Position numbers and translations under genes: made by a program. The notes below the pieces were generated by a model. The model saw nothing but the letters and a program-made list of their open reading frames with translations. It made no database searches and was not told the DNA's origin. Below, piece after piece: positions 34,466 to 42,804 of a stretch of 64,000 nucleotides of DNA (position 1 is the first letter of the stretch; each line of letters starts with the position of its first letter). The stretch covers positions 1 through 64,000 of the forward strand of contig CAZJYZ010000006.1 in assembly GCA_964550345.1 (NCBI GenBank). Reading direction: 5' to 3'. The stretch is from JAAEUB01 sp964550345 (GTDB taxonomy: Bacteria > Pseudomonadota > Alphaproteobacteria > Rhodobacterales > Rhodobacteraceae).

Positions 34466-35352
34466 GGCAGCGACGCAAGTGCCCGCAGGTAAGCAGCGAT
34501 CGCCAGGCGGTCTTGCGGGGGTAGGGCAGCCATGTTCGTTACCACGTCGGCCATATGCCCGCCTGCACTGTCAAATTCCGGGGTAAATCCGGTTTCGAGG
34601 TAATAAACGATATCCTCATTCGACCAGTCCAGTCCCGTGGGGGTGATATCAGGTATCTGCCCGCGCCCTTCGGGGTTAGGGGCACCTGTCAGCCAGGCAT
34701 CCAGCCGCAGGCCACCCAATATACCGCGCGGCGTGTGGCATTCTGCGCAATGGCCCAGCGCCTCGACCAGATACCGCCCGCGTAATACATCTGGGTCGGT
34801 TGTGTCGGGCAAAACCCAGTCGCGGCGCAGGTATAGCAACTTCCACAGGCCCAGACCCGCGCGGATGTTAAACGGAAAACCAACTTCGTGCTGCAGGCTG
34901 GGGTTGGGGGTTTCGGGCAGTGTCATCAGATAGGTGTGGAGGTCCAGAATATCCTGTGCCGTGGCTTTGGCATAGCTGGTATAGGGGAAGGCCGGGAAAT
35001 AGTGCTGCCCGTCCGGCGTGGTGCCGTGGCGCATGGCGTTGAGCAGATCAAGCGCGCTCCAATCGCCGATCCCCGCATTGGGGTCGGGTGAGATGTTGGG
35101 GGCGCGGAATGTGCCGAAGGGTGAAGCAAAGCCTTGTCCGCCCGAAAGAACCAGACGGGCATCGCCGGTGGCACCTTTCTCCATATGGCAAGACGCGCAG
35201 CCACCGGCCAGAAAAACCTGTTCGCCGCGCGCCACATCGCCTGAAAGCCCGGCAAGAACACTGGCATCCTCGCGCTCGGGGCGCGTCCACCACAACCCGG
35301 CCAGCCCGACGATCAGAGCCAGAAGGACCAGTCTGATAAGGATGCGACGCAT
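34462..35352 (-). CDS. Membrane-anchored diheme cytochrome c
   Basis: A 296-residue c-type cytochrome. One N-terminal membrane segment (about 5-22) anchors it to the inner membrane. Two heme-binding sites are CASCH (Cys52, Cys55, His56) and CAECH (Cys202, Cys205, His206), each in a separate cytochrome c domain. It resembles the cytochrome subunits that accept electrons from periplasmic dehydrogenases. No dehydrogenase is adjacent; the operon instead has a cytochrome c' gene upstream and the ClpP-like protein downstream. Confidence 0.88.
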   Translation of the reverse strand: MRRILIRLVLLALIVGLAGLWWTRPEREDASVLAGLSGDVARGEQVFLAGGCASCHMEKGATGDARLVLSGGQGFASPFGTFRAPNISPDPNAGIGDWSALDLLNAMRHGTTPDGQHYFPAFPYTSYAKATAQDILDLHTYLMTLPETPNPSLQHEVGFPFNIRAGLGLWKLLYLRRDWVLPDTTDPDVLRGRYLVEALGHCAECHTPRGILGGLRLDAWLTGAPNPEGRGQIPDITPTGLDWSNEDIVYYLETGFTPEFDSAGGHMADVVTNMAALPPQDRLAIAAYLRALASLP

Positions 35353-35370
35353 GCGTGCCTCGTGTCTTTA

Positions 35371-35407
35371 CTGTGTTTGGGGGCAACGTGCGCTGCCCCA
35401 AACACAG
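35371..35407 (-). promoter_or_regulatory. Long intercistronic hairpin between the two cytochrome genes
   Basis: A perfect 12-bp stem (35371-35382 with 35396-35407; CTGTGTTTGGGG / CCCCAAACACAG) around a 13-nt loop, with no T run. It lies between the cytochrome c' stop and the diheme cytochrome start. It is more likely an mRNA stabiliser or partial attenuator than a full terminator. Confidence 0.6.
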
Positions 35408-35416
35408 CCTGTCACA

Positions 35417-35893
35417 TTATTCTTCGGCGCGATAGGCTTTGTGACACCCGCCACAGGCACCGCCAAGCCCCCGCATAGCCCCTTGCAGGGATGCCAGATC
35501 GGTTCCCGCCGCGTCAGCCATGGCGCTTGCTGCATCCGCCAACGCCTGTGCCTTGGCGCCGACATCGGGGAAATTCTGCCAGATCGCCGCGAGGGCGCGG
35601 GTGTTTTGCGCATTGTCCGCATCCGACCCTGCCGGCCACATCGCCATGGCGTTGAGGGAAGACAGGGCAACAAGGTTCGCCGCTGCTGCTGACGCCACAT
35701 CGGCGTTATAATCGGCATTGCCGCGCGCCATGGCCCCCAATTGCCCGAGGTTGAACGCATAAAGCTGCATCTGGCCTTGTCGCGCCTTGATGGCACCATC
35801 ATGCGGGCCGGCTTCGTGGCTGCCCGCGAACAAGGTTGCGGTTCCAAGGGCCAGTACTGTCAGGGAAGTGGTGATCGGGTTTAAAAATTTCAT
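35417..35893 (-). CDS. Cytochrome c' / c556-type protein
   Basis: A 158-residue periplasmic monoheme cytochrome. A signal peptide (FLNPITTSLTVLALGTATLFAGS) precedes a four-helix bundle rich in Ala, and the heme site CGGCHKAYR (Cys147, Cys150, His151) is at the C-terminus, the defining arrangement of class II cytochromes. It may carry electrons for the diheme cytochrome or bind NO. First gene of a three-gene minus-strand operon, divergent from a LysR regulator. Confidence 0.88.
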   Translation of the reverse strand: MKFLNPITTSLTVLALGTATLFAGSHEAGPHDGAIKARQGQMQLYAFNLGQLGAMARGNADYNADVASAAAANLVALSSLNAMAMWPAGSDADNAQNTRALAAIWQNFPDVGAKAQALADAASAMADAAGTDLASLQGAMRGLGGACGGCHKAYRAEE

Positions 35894-36090
35894 GGCTGTC
35901 TCCTCTTAAAAGCCTTTTGTGTAGCGTGGTCCGGTGAAAGTGGAAAAGGTTCACCCCCTTCATATGTTGCGCGTGTGTGCACCCAGCCTCGTGTCTTGGC
36001 TTGATGCTGAACGTCTGAATGGACGTGGCCCAGTTTAGATGTTAGAAATTCAAGAGCCATTCCAGATTTTCGCAATAGAACTGTGCAAAA

Positions 36091-36963
36091 ATGCAAAGAT
36101 ACGATTGGGACGATATCCGCGTAATCCTGGCAATTCTGGATCAGGGTTCGCTTTCAGCGGCAGGGCGTGCACTTGGTGTGAACCATGCCACGGTGCTCAG
36201 GCGTCTGGACGGGTTCGAGGAGCGGTTGGGCGTGACGTTGTTTCGCCGCCACGCAAGAGGCTTGTCGCCGGTACCGGGGCGCGAACGGATCTTTGCTGCT
36301 ATGCACGATATGGAGGCCGGTGCCCTTGCGGTTGGGCGCGGGATTGAAGCGGCACGCTCACCCCTTGCAGGGGTCGTGCGGATTACCTCGACCGATACGT
36401 TCTGCCTGAGTGTTCTGCCGCGCCTGCTGGCCGGGTTGCAGCAGCAGGTCGAAGGTTTGAGGATCGAACTATGTGCCGCCAACGCCCATGCTGACCTGGC
36501 CCGGCTCGAAGCGGATATCGCGGTGCGGCCAGCCCAGCACAGCCCCGCGGGGATGGTGGCCGATCAGGCCGGTGATCTGGGCATGGGGGTATATGCGGCA
36601 CCCGGTGGAAGTAACGCCTGGCTAGGCTTGTCCGGAAGGTTGCAGGAAGTGTCTTCCTTTGCCTCGTTCTTTAGCGGGGTACAGGATCGTGACTTTGCGG
36701 CATGGGCCGATTCCTTTCCGGTGCTCCGGGAAATGGCGGCACAGGGGCAGGGCAGGGCGCTGCTTCCTTGCGTGCTCGGCGATGCCGAGAATCGGCTTGT
36801 GCGCCTCGCTGATCCAGAGGGCCTGCCGCGTCCGGCTATCTGGGTCGTGGCGCTTCCTGATATGGCGGATGTGCCACGTATCCAGGTTGTACGGCGCATG
36901 CTGACCGAGGCGCTGTGGCAAGACCGGTCTGAATTGAATGGGAGCTCTGCCGGGTTGAACTGA
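36091..36963 (+). CDS. LysR-family transcriptional regulator
   Basis: A 290-residue regulator with an N-terminal winged HTH (about 5-64: IRVILAILDQGSLSAAGRALGVNHATVLRRL) and a C-terminal ligand-binding domain. It is divergent from the cytochrome c' operon with about 200 bp between, the classical arrangement for a LysR protein controlling its neighbour; this control is inferred. The ligand is unknown. The short C-terminal tail is Ser/Gly-rich. Confidence 0.85.
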   Translation: MQRYDWDDIRVILAILDQGSLSAAGRALGVNHATVLRRLDGFEERLGVTLFRRHARGLSPVPGRERIFAAMHDMEAGALAVGRGIEAARSPLAGVVRITSTDTFCLSVLPRLLAGLQQQVEGLRIELCAANAHADLARLEADIAVRPAQHSPAGMVADQAGDLGMGVYAAPGGSNAWLGLSGRLQEVSSFASFFSGVQDRDFAAWADSFPVLREMAAQGQGRALLPCVLGDAENRLVRLADPEGLPRPAIWVVALPDMADVPRIQVVRRMLTEALWQDRSELNGSSAGLN

Positions 36964-37031
36964 GCCGCGAACATTCACGCCCGGTCCAGCCAACGCCCGG
37001 ACGCATGCGAAAAGGGTTTTTCAGGGATGTG

Positions 37032-37175
37032 TCAGGGCCGCAAGCGGTTCGGGGTCAGCCATTCCGGCCAACCGAAAAGCTGCTCGAACCCGTAAAGAAT
37101 AAGACAAAACCCGATCACGCCGAAAACCACCATCACCCGGCGGGCTGATGGTGGTTTTCGCGCCCACCGGGACAT
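37032..37175 (-). CDS. Small membrane protein, 47 residues
   Basis: Found by reading the minus strand; it is short but looks genuine. It starts MSRWARKPPSARRV (positive, cytosolic side), has one membrane segment (MVVFGVIGFCLILYGFEQLF) and ends GWPEWLTPNRLRP. I recall similar short proteins ending in WLTPNRLR in other Rhodobacteraceae, which supports it, but this needs a search. No strong ribosome site is seen. A perfect 15-bp inverted repeat lies within its coding region (37121-37135 with 37146-37160). Function unknown. Confidence 0.6.
   Translation of the reverse strand: MSRWARKPPSARRVMVVFGVIGFCLILYGFEQLFGWPEWLTPNRLRP
37121..37160. repeat. Perfect 15-bp inverted repeat with a 10-bp spacer
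   Basis: CGAAAACCACCATCA (37121-37135) and its exact complement TGATGGTGGTTTTCG (37146-37160) flank CCCGGCGGGC. It lies inside the 47-residue protein gene, downstream of the LysR gene. No T run on either side, so not a classical terminator. Confidence 0.8.
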
Positions 37176-37234
37176 GCGCAGAAATTGACGCGGAGATAGG
37201 ATGGGTTTCGCTCCTGCTCAGTTCACGCCAATAT

Positions 37235-38250
37235 TCAGAAATTGGTGCCGATTGACAATTCCAGTAAGGGGTTGCTGCCCCCAAGGGTTCCCGACACGTT
37301 GGCATCAACAAATACCGTATCCGTAGGTTTGAAAGTAACACCTGCGCCCACAATAGGATCGCCGCCGAAAGACGTGGACCAAATGGCGAATGCGTCCAGG
37401 GCCCAGTTATCACTCAGCGCGTAGTCGCCGTAAGCGGTGACGACGGAATCCCCGATAAATGTGTCGCCGCCACTAAGTTTTACACCTGCATTCCAATTGT
37501 CACCGCCGCCTTCAAGCCCGGCATTGTAGGAACGGACTTCATTCACACCATCCGTGGCATATTCAAAGGACCCGAACAAAGCCATGGTGTAAAAACTGCT
37601 GATCGCAGCAATCTGGTGGCGAAACGCCAGTGCGACCACGTCAATATTATTGCCAAATTCATTTATCCGGTGATACGAGGCCCCGACTTTGGTTTCCCCA
37701 AAGGAACCGTCCCAGCGGACACCATAGGGTATTAAGTTGGGATTGGTTAAATATGCCGCTGCGAAAACAGACCCAAAGGCAAGTCCGAAAACGAATCCTT
37801 CAAGGCTGGCACTACCCAATGTGTTGGCAGGCAAATATCCATAGTCGACTACCGAGCGTGGCGCGCCGATTGAAAACTGGCCAAGCGAACTGCTCAGCCC
37901 GGCGCCGACAACAAGTGCAGGGTAAAATGCATAGAGTGTGGTTGTGCCAAGCAGGTGCACATCGACGCCTAGGCTGAACCCTAATGCGGTTGAACTGACA
38001 GCAGCAGGCACAAATCCCATATTGAGGCTGGTTGCCCCAAAAGTTTCGTTGGTAAAGCCGCCTGTCGCATAGCTCAGAGCGGCGTAGCCGGTCAGATAAA
38101 AAGTGCTGCTGGACGCAGAAAATGCATCAGCAACGGGCGCTGTCTGAGCTGACAGGCTGCTAGCGCCTAAGATTGCACTCGTGCCTAATATTGTACTCGT
38201 CTCGTGCCTAATATTGTACTCGTAACGATTCCTTTTGTTAGATTTTTCAT
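37235..38250 (-). pseudogene. Outer-membrane beta-barrel protein gene, frameshifted by a 23-bp tandem duplication in the signal-peptide region
   Basis: The start ATG (38248-38250), preceded by GGGGGAAT, opens MKNLTKGIVTSTILGT and then hits a stop after 21 codons. Removing one of the two perfect 23-bp tandem copies at 38178-38223 restores one frame of 330 residues: a signal peptide with TSTILGTSAILGASSLSAQ, then a barrel-like protein ending ELSIGTNF with the terminal Phe of outer-membrane proteins. The arithmetic is exact: 230 bp separate the ATG from the long downstream frame, and 230 minus 23 is 207, a multiple of three. The gene is off in this state; slippage could switch it on. The barrel family is not identified. 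Confidence 0.78.
38165..38223. repeat. Two perfect 23-bp tandem repeats plus a third imperfect 18-bp copy
   Basis: Perfect copies at 38178-38200 and 38201-38223; the adjacent 38165-38182 is an 18-bp near-copy of the repeat core (two mismatches). The 18-bp near-copy encodes the signal-peptide repeat TSAILG/TSTILG, which probably seeded the slippage. Confidence 0.9.
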
Positions 38251-38371
38251 GGTTGATTCCCCCAAATCAGTGATGCTTGGAAAAATCCAATCATCACTTG
38301 ACCTAAGGTAAACCTGTCAGGGTGGTTGGCAAAGGGGTCGGCTCAAATAAACCCCGATTGGGGCTTATTGA

Positions 38372-38914
38372 TCACGTCTCGGTAAAACGTACCTTGCCAA
38401 TATAGGAAAGGTTTCGGTTTCTCTGTGCGAAATCAATGCCATACCCGACAACAAATTCATCCGGTATTTCAAACCCGGTCCAGTCGGCTTTTATATCCAC
38501 CTCACGCCGGGACGGTTTGTCTAAAAGCGCAATGGTTTTGAGCTTGCGCGGTGATTTGGCGTTGAGAATTTTAACCACATGTTTCAGGGTAAAGCCGGTA
38601 TCGACGATATCCTCGACCAGCAATACGTCCCGTTTCCAGATCTCGCCGCGCATATCTTTGAGGATACGCACCTCACGGCTTGATTCCATCTGGTTGCCGT
38701 AAGATGAGGCCTCGATGAAGTCGACCTCGACAGGCAGGTCCAGCTCGCGCACAAGGTCGGCGATAAAAACGAACGAGCCGCGCAATAGGCCGACAACAAC
38801 CAGCTTGTCAGTGCCCTCAAACTCATCATGAATTTCGCGGGCAAGATCCTCGACCCTTGCAGCAATTGTCTTGGCCGAGATCATCTCATCAATCACATAT
38901 GGTCGCTTTGGCAT
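38372..38914 (-). CDS. hpt: Hypoxanthine phosphoribosyltransferase
   Basis: A 180-residue purine-salvage enzyme converting hypoxanthine (and guanine) with PRPP to the nucleotide. The PRPP-binding motif VLLVEDIVDTGFTL is intact and IDFIEASSYGNQ supplies the flexible loop. The ATG at 38914 (MPKRPYVIDEM) gives the normal length; an upstream extension is not homologous. Divergent from the RatA-like gene with about 70 bp between. Confidence 0.93.
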   Translation of the reverse strand: MPKRPYVIDEMISAKTIAARVEDLAREIHDEFEGTDKLVVVGLLRGSFVFIADLVRELDLPVEVDFIEASSYGNQMESSREVRILKDMRGEIWKRDVLLVEDIVDTGFTLKHVVKILNAKSPRKLKTIALLDKPSRREVDIKADWTGFEIPDEFVVGYGIDFAQRNRNLSYIGKVRFTET

Positions 38915-38982
38915 AATGCCCCCTTGATTTCCCTCGCGTACAATATGACATGTGGGGCCTGAGTTGCGAGCGGAAAAAGCAG

Positions 38983-39438
38983 ATGCCGACACATTCCGAA
39001 AAACGGGTGCTCCCTTACACGGCCGACCAGATATATGAACTGGTGGCGGACGTGCTGCGTTACCCTGAGTTTTTGCCGTGGACAGCCGCCGCGCGCATCC
39101 GGTCGCGCAAAGACCTGCCTGACGGACGGGTGGAGCTGATGGCCGATCTGGTAATCTCGTTCAAAGTCTTTCGCGAACGTTTCACCAGCCGCGCCATACT
39201 GGATGAAGCCAATCGCCGGATTGATACATCCTATCTGGATGGACCGTTCAAACATATGAACTCGTTCTGGCAGATAAATGAACATCCGGACGGATGTGCG
39301 GTTGAATTCTATGTGGATTTTGAGTTCCGCAATGCGGTGCTGCAAAAGCTTATTGGGGTTGTGTTTAATCAGGCGATGGAGCGCGTCGTGCAGGCATTTG
39401 ACGCGCGTGCGGCCGAACTTTACGGATCAAAAGGCTAG
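38983..39438 (+). CDS. RatA/COQ10-family START-domain protein (ubiquinone-binding type)
   Basis: A 151-residue single START-like domain. It opens SEKRVLPYTADQIYELVADVLRYPEFLPW, the classic start of this family, and ends FNQAMERVVQAFDARAAELYG. In mitochondria and alphaproteobacteria the family acts in coenzyme Q function; E. coli RatA was described as blocking ribosome subunit association. The first role is more likely here. ATG at 38983 is preferred to an in-frame upstream ATG. Confidence 0.88.
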   Translation: MPTHSEKRVLPYTADQIYELVADVLRYPEFLPWTAAARIRSRKDLPDGRVELMADLVISFKVFRERFTSRAILDEANRRIDTSYLDGPFKHMNSFWQINEHPDGCAVEFYVDFEFRNAVLQKLIGVVFNQAMERVVQAFDARAAELYGSKG

Positions 39439-39442
39439 AAAC

Positions 39443-39459
39443 GCCGAAAATTTTTCGGC
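39443..39459. terminator. Bidirectional terminator between the RatA-like gene and xerD
   Basis: GCCGAAAA (39443-39450) and TTTTCGGC (39452-39459) form a compact A/T-flanked hairpin between two converging genes. Confidence 0.6.
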
Positions 39460-39469
39460 CAAGAATCTG

Positions 39470-40426
39470 TTACGTCTGATTTGCCAGAGGGTGTTTTGTC
39501 AGGACCAGCTCTTTGAGTCGCTCATCCAGCACATGCGTGTAAATCTCGGTTGTCGAAATATCCGCATGTCCCAGCAACGTTTGAATGGCGCGCAGGTCAG
39601 CGCCGTGCGCCAGCAGATGGGTGGCAAATGCATGGCGCAGCCGGTGCGGCGTAACCTTATCCGGGGGAATTCCGGCCTGTAGCGCCAGTTCCTTGATCAG
39701 CCCGTAAAACCGGTGCCGGGTCAGATGGCCGACCTTGGCGCGCGAAGGGAACAAAAAGCCCGACGCTTTGGCACCTGCTGCCACGCTCTTTTCTTCGGCT
39801 TCGTCCCGTTTTATCAGCCATGATGCCAATGCCGTACGCGCCACGCCAGTCAGCGGCACAAGCCGTTCCTTGCCGCCCTTGCCGCGCACCAGCAAAAGCT
39901 GGGGGTCACCCCGTGCGGCGGCGACAGGCAAGGACACCAATTCGCTTACCCGCATCCCCGTTGCATAGGCCAGTTCCAACAGGCAGGTATTTCTGGTGCG
40001 ATCCGCCATATTGCGTCCACTATCACGAGCCGCCTGCAACAGCGCATCAACTTCGGCCTCGCCCAGTATCTTGGGCAATTTTTTAGACCGCCCCGGTCCG
40101 CTAATTTCGATCGCCGGGTTGTCCTGGCGCACACCTTCCTCGCAGGCGAACCTGAAAATCTGTTTCAGTGACGAAAGGCGGCGGGCGCGGGTTGAAGCAG
40201 CCAGCCCCGCAGCCTCGCAGGAGATCAGGTAGTTTTCCACGTCCGCACGGGTGCAATTGTGGAAACCTGTGCCCTTGCGGGCGGCCCAGTGCAGAAAATC
40301 ACTGAGGTCGCGGCCATAGGACAAAAGTGTATTTTCTGCCGCGTCCAGTTCAGCCGCGCGCGCCTCAAGAAAGACCGAGATCAGGCGCAGGTCGCCTTCC
40401 GGCAGGGGCTGCGGGTTCGCACTCAT
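39470..40426 (-). CDS. xerD: Site-specific tyrosine recombinase XerD
   Basis: A 318-residue recombinase resolving chromosome dimers at dif with XerC. The N-terminal SAM-like domain (about 12-100) is followed by the catalytic domain with Arg159 (ATGMRVSEL), Lys183, His261 and Arg264 (HRLRHAFATHLL), His287 (GHADIS) and the nucleophile Tyr296 (TEIYTHV). All are in place, so the gene is functional by sequence. It is chromosomal housekeeping, not an integrase of a mobile element. Overlaps the next upstream gene by 4 bp. Confidence 0.93.
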   Translation of the reverse strand: MSANPQPLPEGDLRLISVFLEARAAELDAAENTLLSYGRDLSDFLHWAARKGTGFHNCTRADVENYLISCEAAGLAASTRARRLSSLKQIFRFACEEGVRQDNPAIEISGPGRSKKLPKILGEAEVDALLQAARDSGRNMADRTRNTCLLELAYATGMRVSELVSLPVAAARGDPQLLLVRGKGGKERLVPLTGVARTALASWLIKRDEAEEKSVAAGAKASGFLFPSRAKVGHLTRHRFYGLIKELALQAGIPPDKVTPHRLRHAFATHLLAHGADLRAIQTLLGHADISTTEIYTHVLDERLKELVLTKHPLANQT

Positions 40427-42012
40427 CCGCGGCGCTCCAGCATCAGGTATTCCAATGCTGCCCGGCGCGCGGTGTTTTCCAGTCCGACCCAGCGAAACAG
40501 GGCAAGTGCGTCGGATATTTCATCCAGATCGCCCCGTGTGCCACCGGTAAACAGTGCCATCGCCCGCAAAATTGCCTCGCCCAGCCGCGCGTCATCCAAG
40601 AGCGAGGCAAGACGTGCGGGTGGGGCATCGGCGGCAAAGCCGGCCAAAACCGCCTGCTCGCGGGCCTTTGTGCTGGAAATACCAGCCGTCTGGCCGCGGG
40701 CCACGGCAAGCATAAGTTCAAAGTCAGTGATGGAATTTGGATCCAGAGACGCAGAATTTGCGACTGTTTCGTATTCATCCGACAAAAGGCCAAGTGTCAG
40801 GGCAATGGCACGGGCTGATCCGGTTAGCTCCAGCTCGGCCAGAACACGGCCAAAAACCTGTGCAAAGGGCACTTCCAACTCGGCTTGCTGCACGCTTTTC
40901 CAGGCATCAGGCAGGGCGGCATTCACTGCGGTCAGATCATTGGCCTTCAATGCGTTGTCCAGTGCCTGAATTGCCGCCACCCTTTGCCAGACACCGCCAG
41001 AAGCCGCCGGGCGCCGTTCCGTATAAAGGCCCAGTAGCTGGTTTTCACGTACCGCCCCGGTTCGCGCCAGACGTTCACCGGCTTCAAGGCGCGCTTTCCA
41101 ACCGATATTGGCACGCAGGTCCGATTGGGCAAAGGCCAGCGGCAGGGTGTTGGTTGCGATTGGTTCGCCGATTGCCTCAAACAAGCGGAAAGTCAGCGGA
41201 GTAGGCTGGCTGGGGCGCGGTAGAGGGGGTTCGCCTTCAAACAGGTCCGGATCGAGGAAGCGTGCGAGCAAAGCATCTTCCTCTTGCGTGATAAAGCCAA
41301 GCGCGCGCCCTGTGCCAAGGGTCAGCACCGCCGCATTCCAGTCGCCGCCGCGCGCCAGGCAGAAAATCCGCGCGGTGAAGGTCGGTGACAGGGCCGGGGT
41401 GGCGCGCATGATGGCACAAAGTTCATCCTCGTTGCCGAGCAACAGGGCCACATCGAACCAACGGCGGAATATCTCGGGGTTTTCCGGACCAGCACGGGCC
41501 AGCAGCGCATCCGCCTGTTCCAGTGCGCCAAGCTCAAGCAGCTTGTCCACACGAGCAAGGAACACGTCATAGCCATTTGCATCAGCGCTCTGCGCCGGAT
41601 TCAGCTCAGCCAGTAGGAGCGTGTATAACAGCTCCTGCAAGGCTGGCAGCATATCGGCGCGCTCGGCACGGATATGGTGCACCAAATCCTCAGGCCGTGC
41701 ATCGCCCCAGAGATCTGAAGGTAAACCAGATACTGCTGCAGGCAGTATGCCCACCGCATCGGGCAACGGGCGGTCCAGCGCGGTTACCGTAACATTCGTG
41801 AGCGAAGCCCCACTGGTAACGTCTGGTTCATTAACAACCGGGCCAAGTGGCCCCAGAGCCGCTGCGGGTGGGGTCGCGACCGAGTTTGACAGCCAGTCAA
41901 TTGCCGATAACGGCGCGCCTTCGGGATTTGGTCCAAGGTCCTGTTGTGCCAGTGCCGAGGCTGCAAAAAGAACCAGGCCCGCAACCGCGCCAATGCCGGA
42001 TTTAATCCGCAT
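40423..42012 (-). CDS. Large exported protein of unknown function upstream of xerD
   Basis: A 529-residue protein with a signal peptide (IKSGIGAVAGLVLFAASALAQ) and a proline/asparagine-rich linker (to about residue 100). The rest is almost all alpha-helical and Ala/Leu-rich, with repeated pairs like LLELGALEQADALLARAG that look like degenerate TPR or SEL1-type repeats. No enzyme motif is seen. It may be a periplasmic scaffold. Its start overlaps the 45-residue membrane protein gene by 11 bp and its stop overlaps xerD by 4 bp, so the three form one operon. Confidence 0.7.
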   Translation of the reverse strand: MRIKSGIGAVAGLVLFAASALAQQDLGPNPEGAPLSAIDWLSNSVATPPAAALGPLGPVVNEPDVTSGASLTNVTVTALDRPLPDAVGILPAAVSGLPSDLWGDARPEDLVHHIRAERADMLPALQELLYTLLLAELNPAQSADANGYDVFLARVDKLLELGALEQADALLARAGPENPEIFRRWFDVALLLGNEDELCAIMRATPALSPTFTARIFCLARGGDWNAAVLTLGTGRALGFITQEEDALLARFLDPDLFEGEPPLPRPSQPTPLTFRLFEAIGEPIATNTLPLAFAQSDLRANIGWKARLEAGERLARTGAVRENQLLGLYTERRPAASGGVWQRVAAIQALDNALKANDLTAVNAALPDAWKSVQQAELEVPFAQVFGRVLAELELTGSARAIALTLGLLSDEYETVANSASLDPNSITDFELMLAVARGQTAGISSTKAREQAVLAGFAADAPPARLASLLDDARLGEAILRAMALFTGGTRGDLDEISDALALFRWVGLENTARRAALEYLMLERRG

Positions 42013-42139
42013 CCAGCGTCACCGTCAGATTGTTATCGGTGGTTTCAGGCGAAAGATCCCCCAGATAGGCATAGCCGGCCAAGCCAATAACTGCCAAAAT
42101 ACCTAAAAAAAACAGAAGCTTCACCAAAACTCGTATCAT
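42002..42139 (-). CDS. Small membrane protein, 45 residues
   Basis: Found by direct reading: MIRVLVKLLFFLGILAVIGL, then AGYAYLGDLSPETTDNNLTVTLDAD. One membrane segment is followed by a short acidic outer tail. It overlaps the start of the large exported protein by 11 bp, which suggests the two are translated together. It is divergent from aroK. I recall similar small proteins next to aroK in relatives; not verified. Function unknown, possibly a partner of the exported protein. Confidence 0.6.
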   Translation of the reverse strand: MIRVLVKLLFFLGILAVIGLAGYAYLGDLSPETTDNNLTVTLDAD

Positions 42140-42255
42140 GTTTACTGCCCTATATTACATCTTCGCCTTATGCTTAGGAGTTTTATATATGGTAATTCGC
42201 GCAAGATCACGCCATTGAAGGGGTGAAAGTTTAATTTGGGCAGGGCGACGCCGGT

Positions 42256-42804
42256 TTGGCATATCTGGTGAAAAAAACCATTGTTCTCGTCGGCATGATG
42301 GGGGCGGGCAAAACCGCCGTTGGGCAGGCTCTGGCGCGTGCGCTTGATGTGCCGTTTCTGGATTCCGACGAAGAAATCAAACAGGCCGTAAACATGGAAA
42401 TTGCGGATATTTTTGCCCGCGATGGCGAGGCATTTTTTCGCGACCGCGAAGCCGAGGTTATCGCCCGCCTGCTGGAGACCCGGCAATGTGTTCTGTCGAC
42501 CGGAGGGGGGGCTTTTCTGGCCCGGCGTAACCGCGAGAAAATTTCCAGTACCGGTGTGTCTGTTTGGCTGCGCGCTGACCTTGACCTTTTGTGGCAACGG
42601 GTGCGCCACAAGAATACAAGACCACTGCTGCGGACTGCCGATCCCTTTGCCACCCTCAGCCAGATTTATAAGGAGCGGGTTCCGACCTATGCGCAGGCTG
42701 ATCTGGTGGTGGACGCCAGGCCTGATTATTCCATCGCCACCATGTGCGATGTAGTGATCGAAGCATTAAAAACCCGCCCGGATGTTGTTGAGGAGATAAG
42801 TTAA
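42256..42804 (+). CDS. aroK: Shikimate kinase
   Basis: A 182-residue kinase phosphorylating shikimate at the 3-hydroxyl. The P-loop GMMGAGKTA (about 13-21) and the shikimate-binding FLDSDEEI and STGGGAF segments are present. The start is uncertain: TTG at 42256 gives the full N-terminus, GTG at 42268 (MKKTIVLVGMMGAGK) is a close alternative, and neither has a strong ribosome site. It overlaps aroB by one base. Confidence 0.93.
   Translation: MAYLVKKTIVLVGMMGAGKTAVGQALARALDVPFLDSDEEIKQAVNMEIADIFARDGEAFFRDREAEVIARLLETRQCVLSTGGGAFLARRNREKISSTGVSVWLRADLDLLWQRVRHKNTRPLLRTADPFATLSQIYKERVPTYAQADLVVDARPDYSIATMCDVVIEALKTRPDVVEEIS

Noticed and set aside
37121..37160. The 15-bp inverted repeat as terminator of the LysR gene
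   Set aside because: It lies about 160 bp after the LysR stop, has no T run on the plus strand and is inside a small reading frame; another role is more likely.
39470..40426. Tyrosine recombinase as a sign of a mobile element
   Set aside because: Sequence and context fit housekeeping XerD; there are no flanking repeats, tRNA or phage genes.
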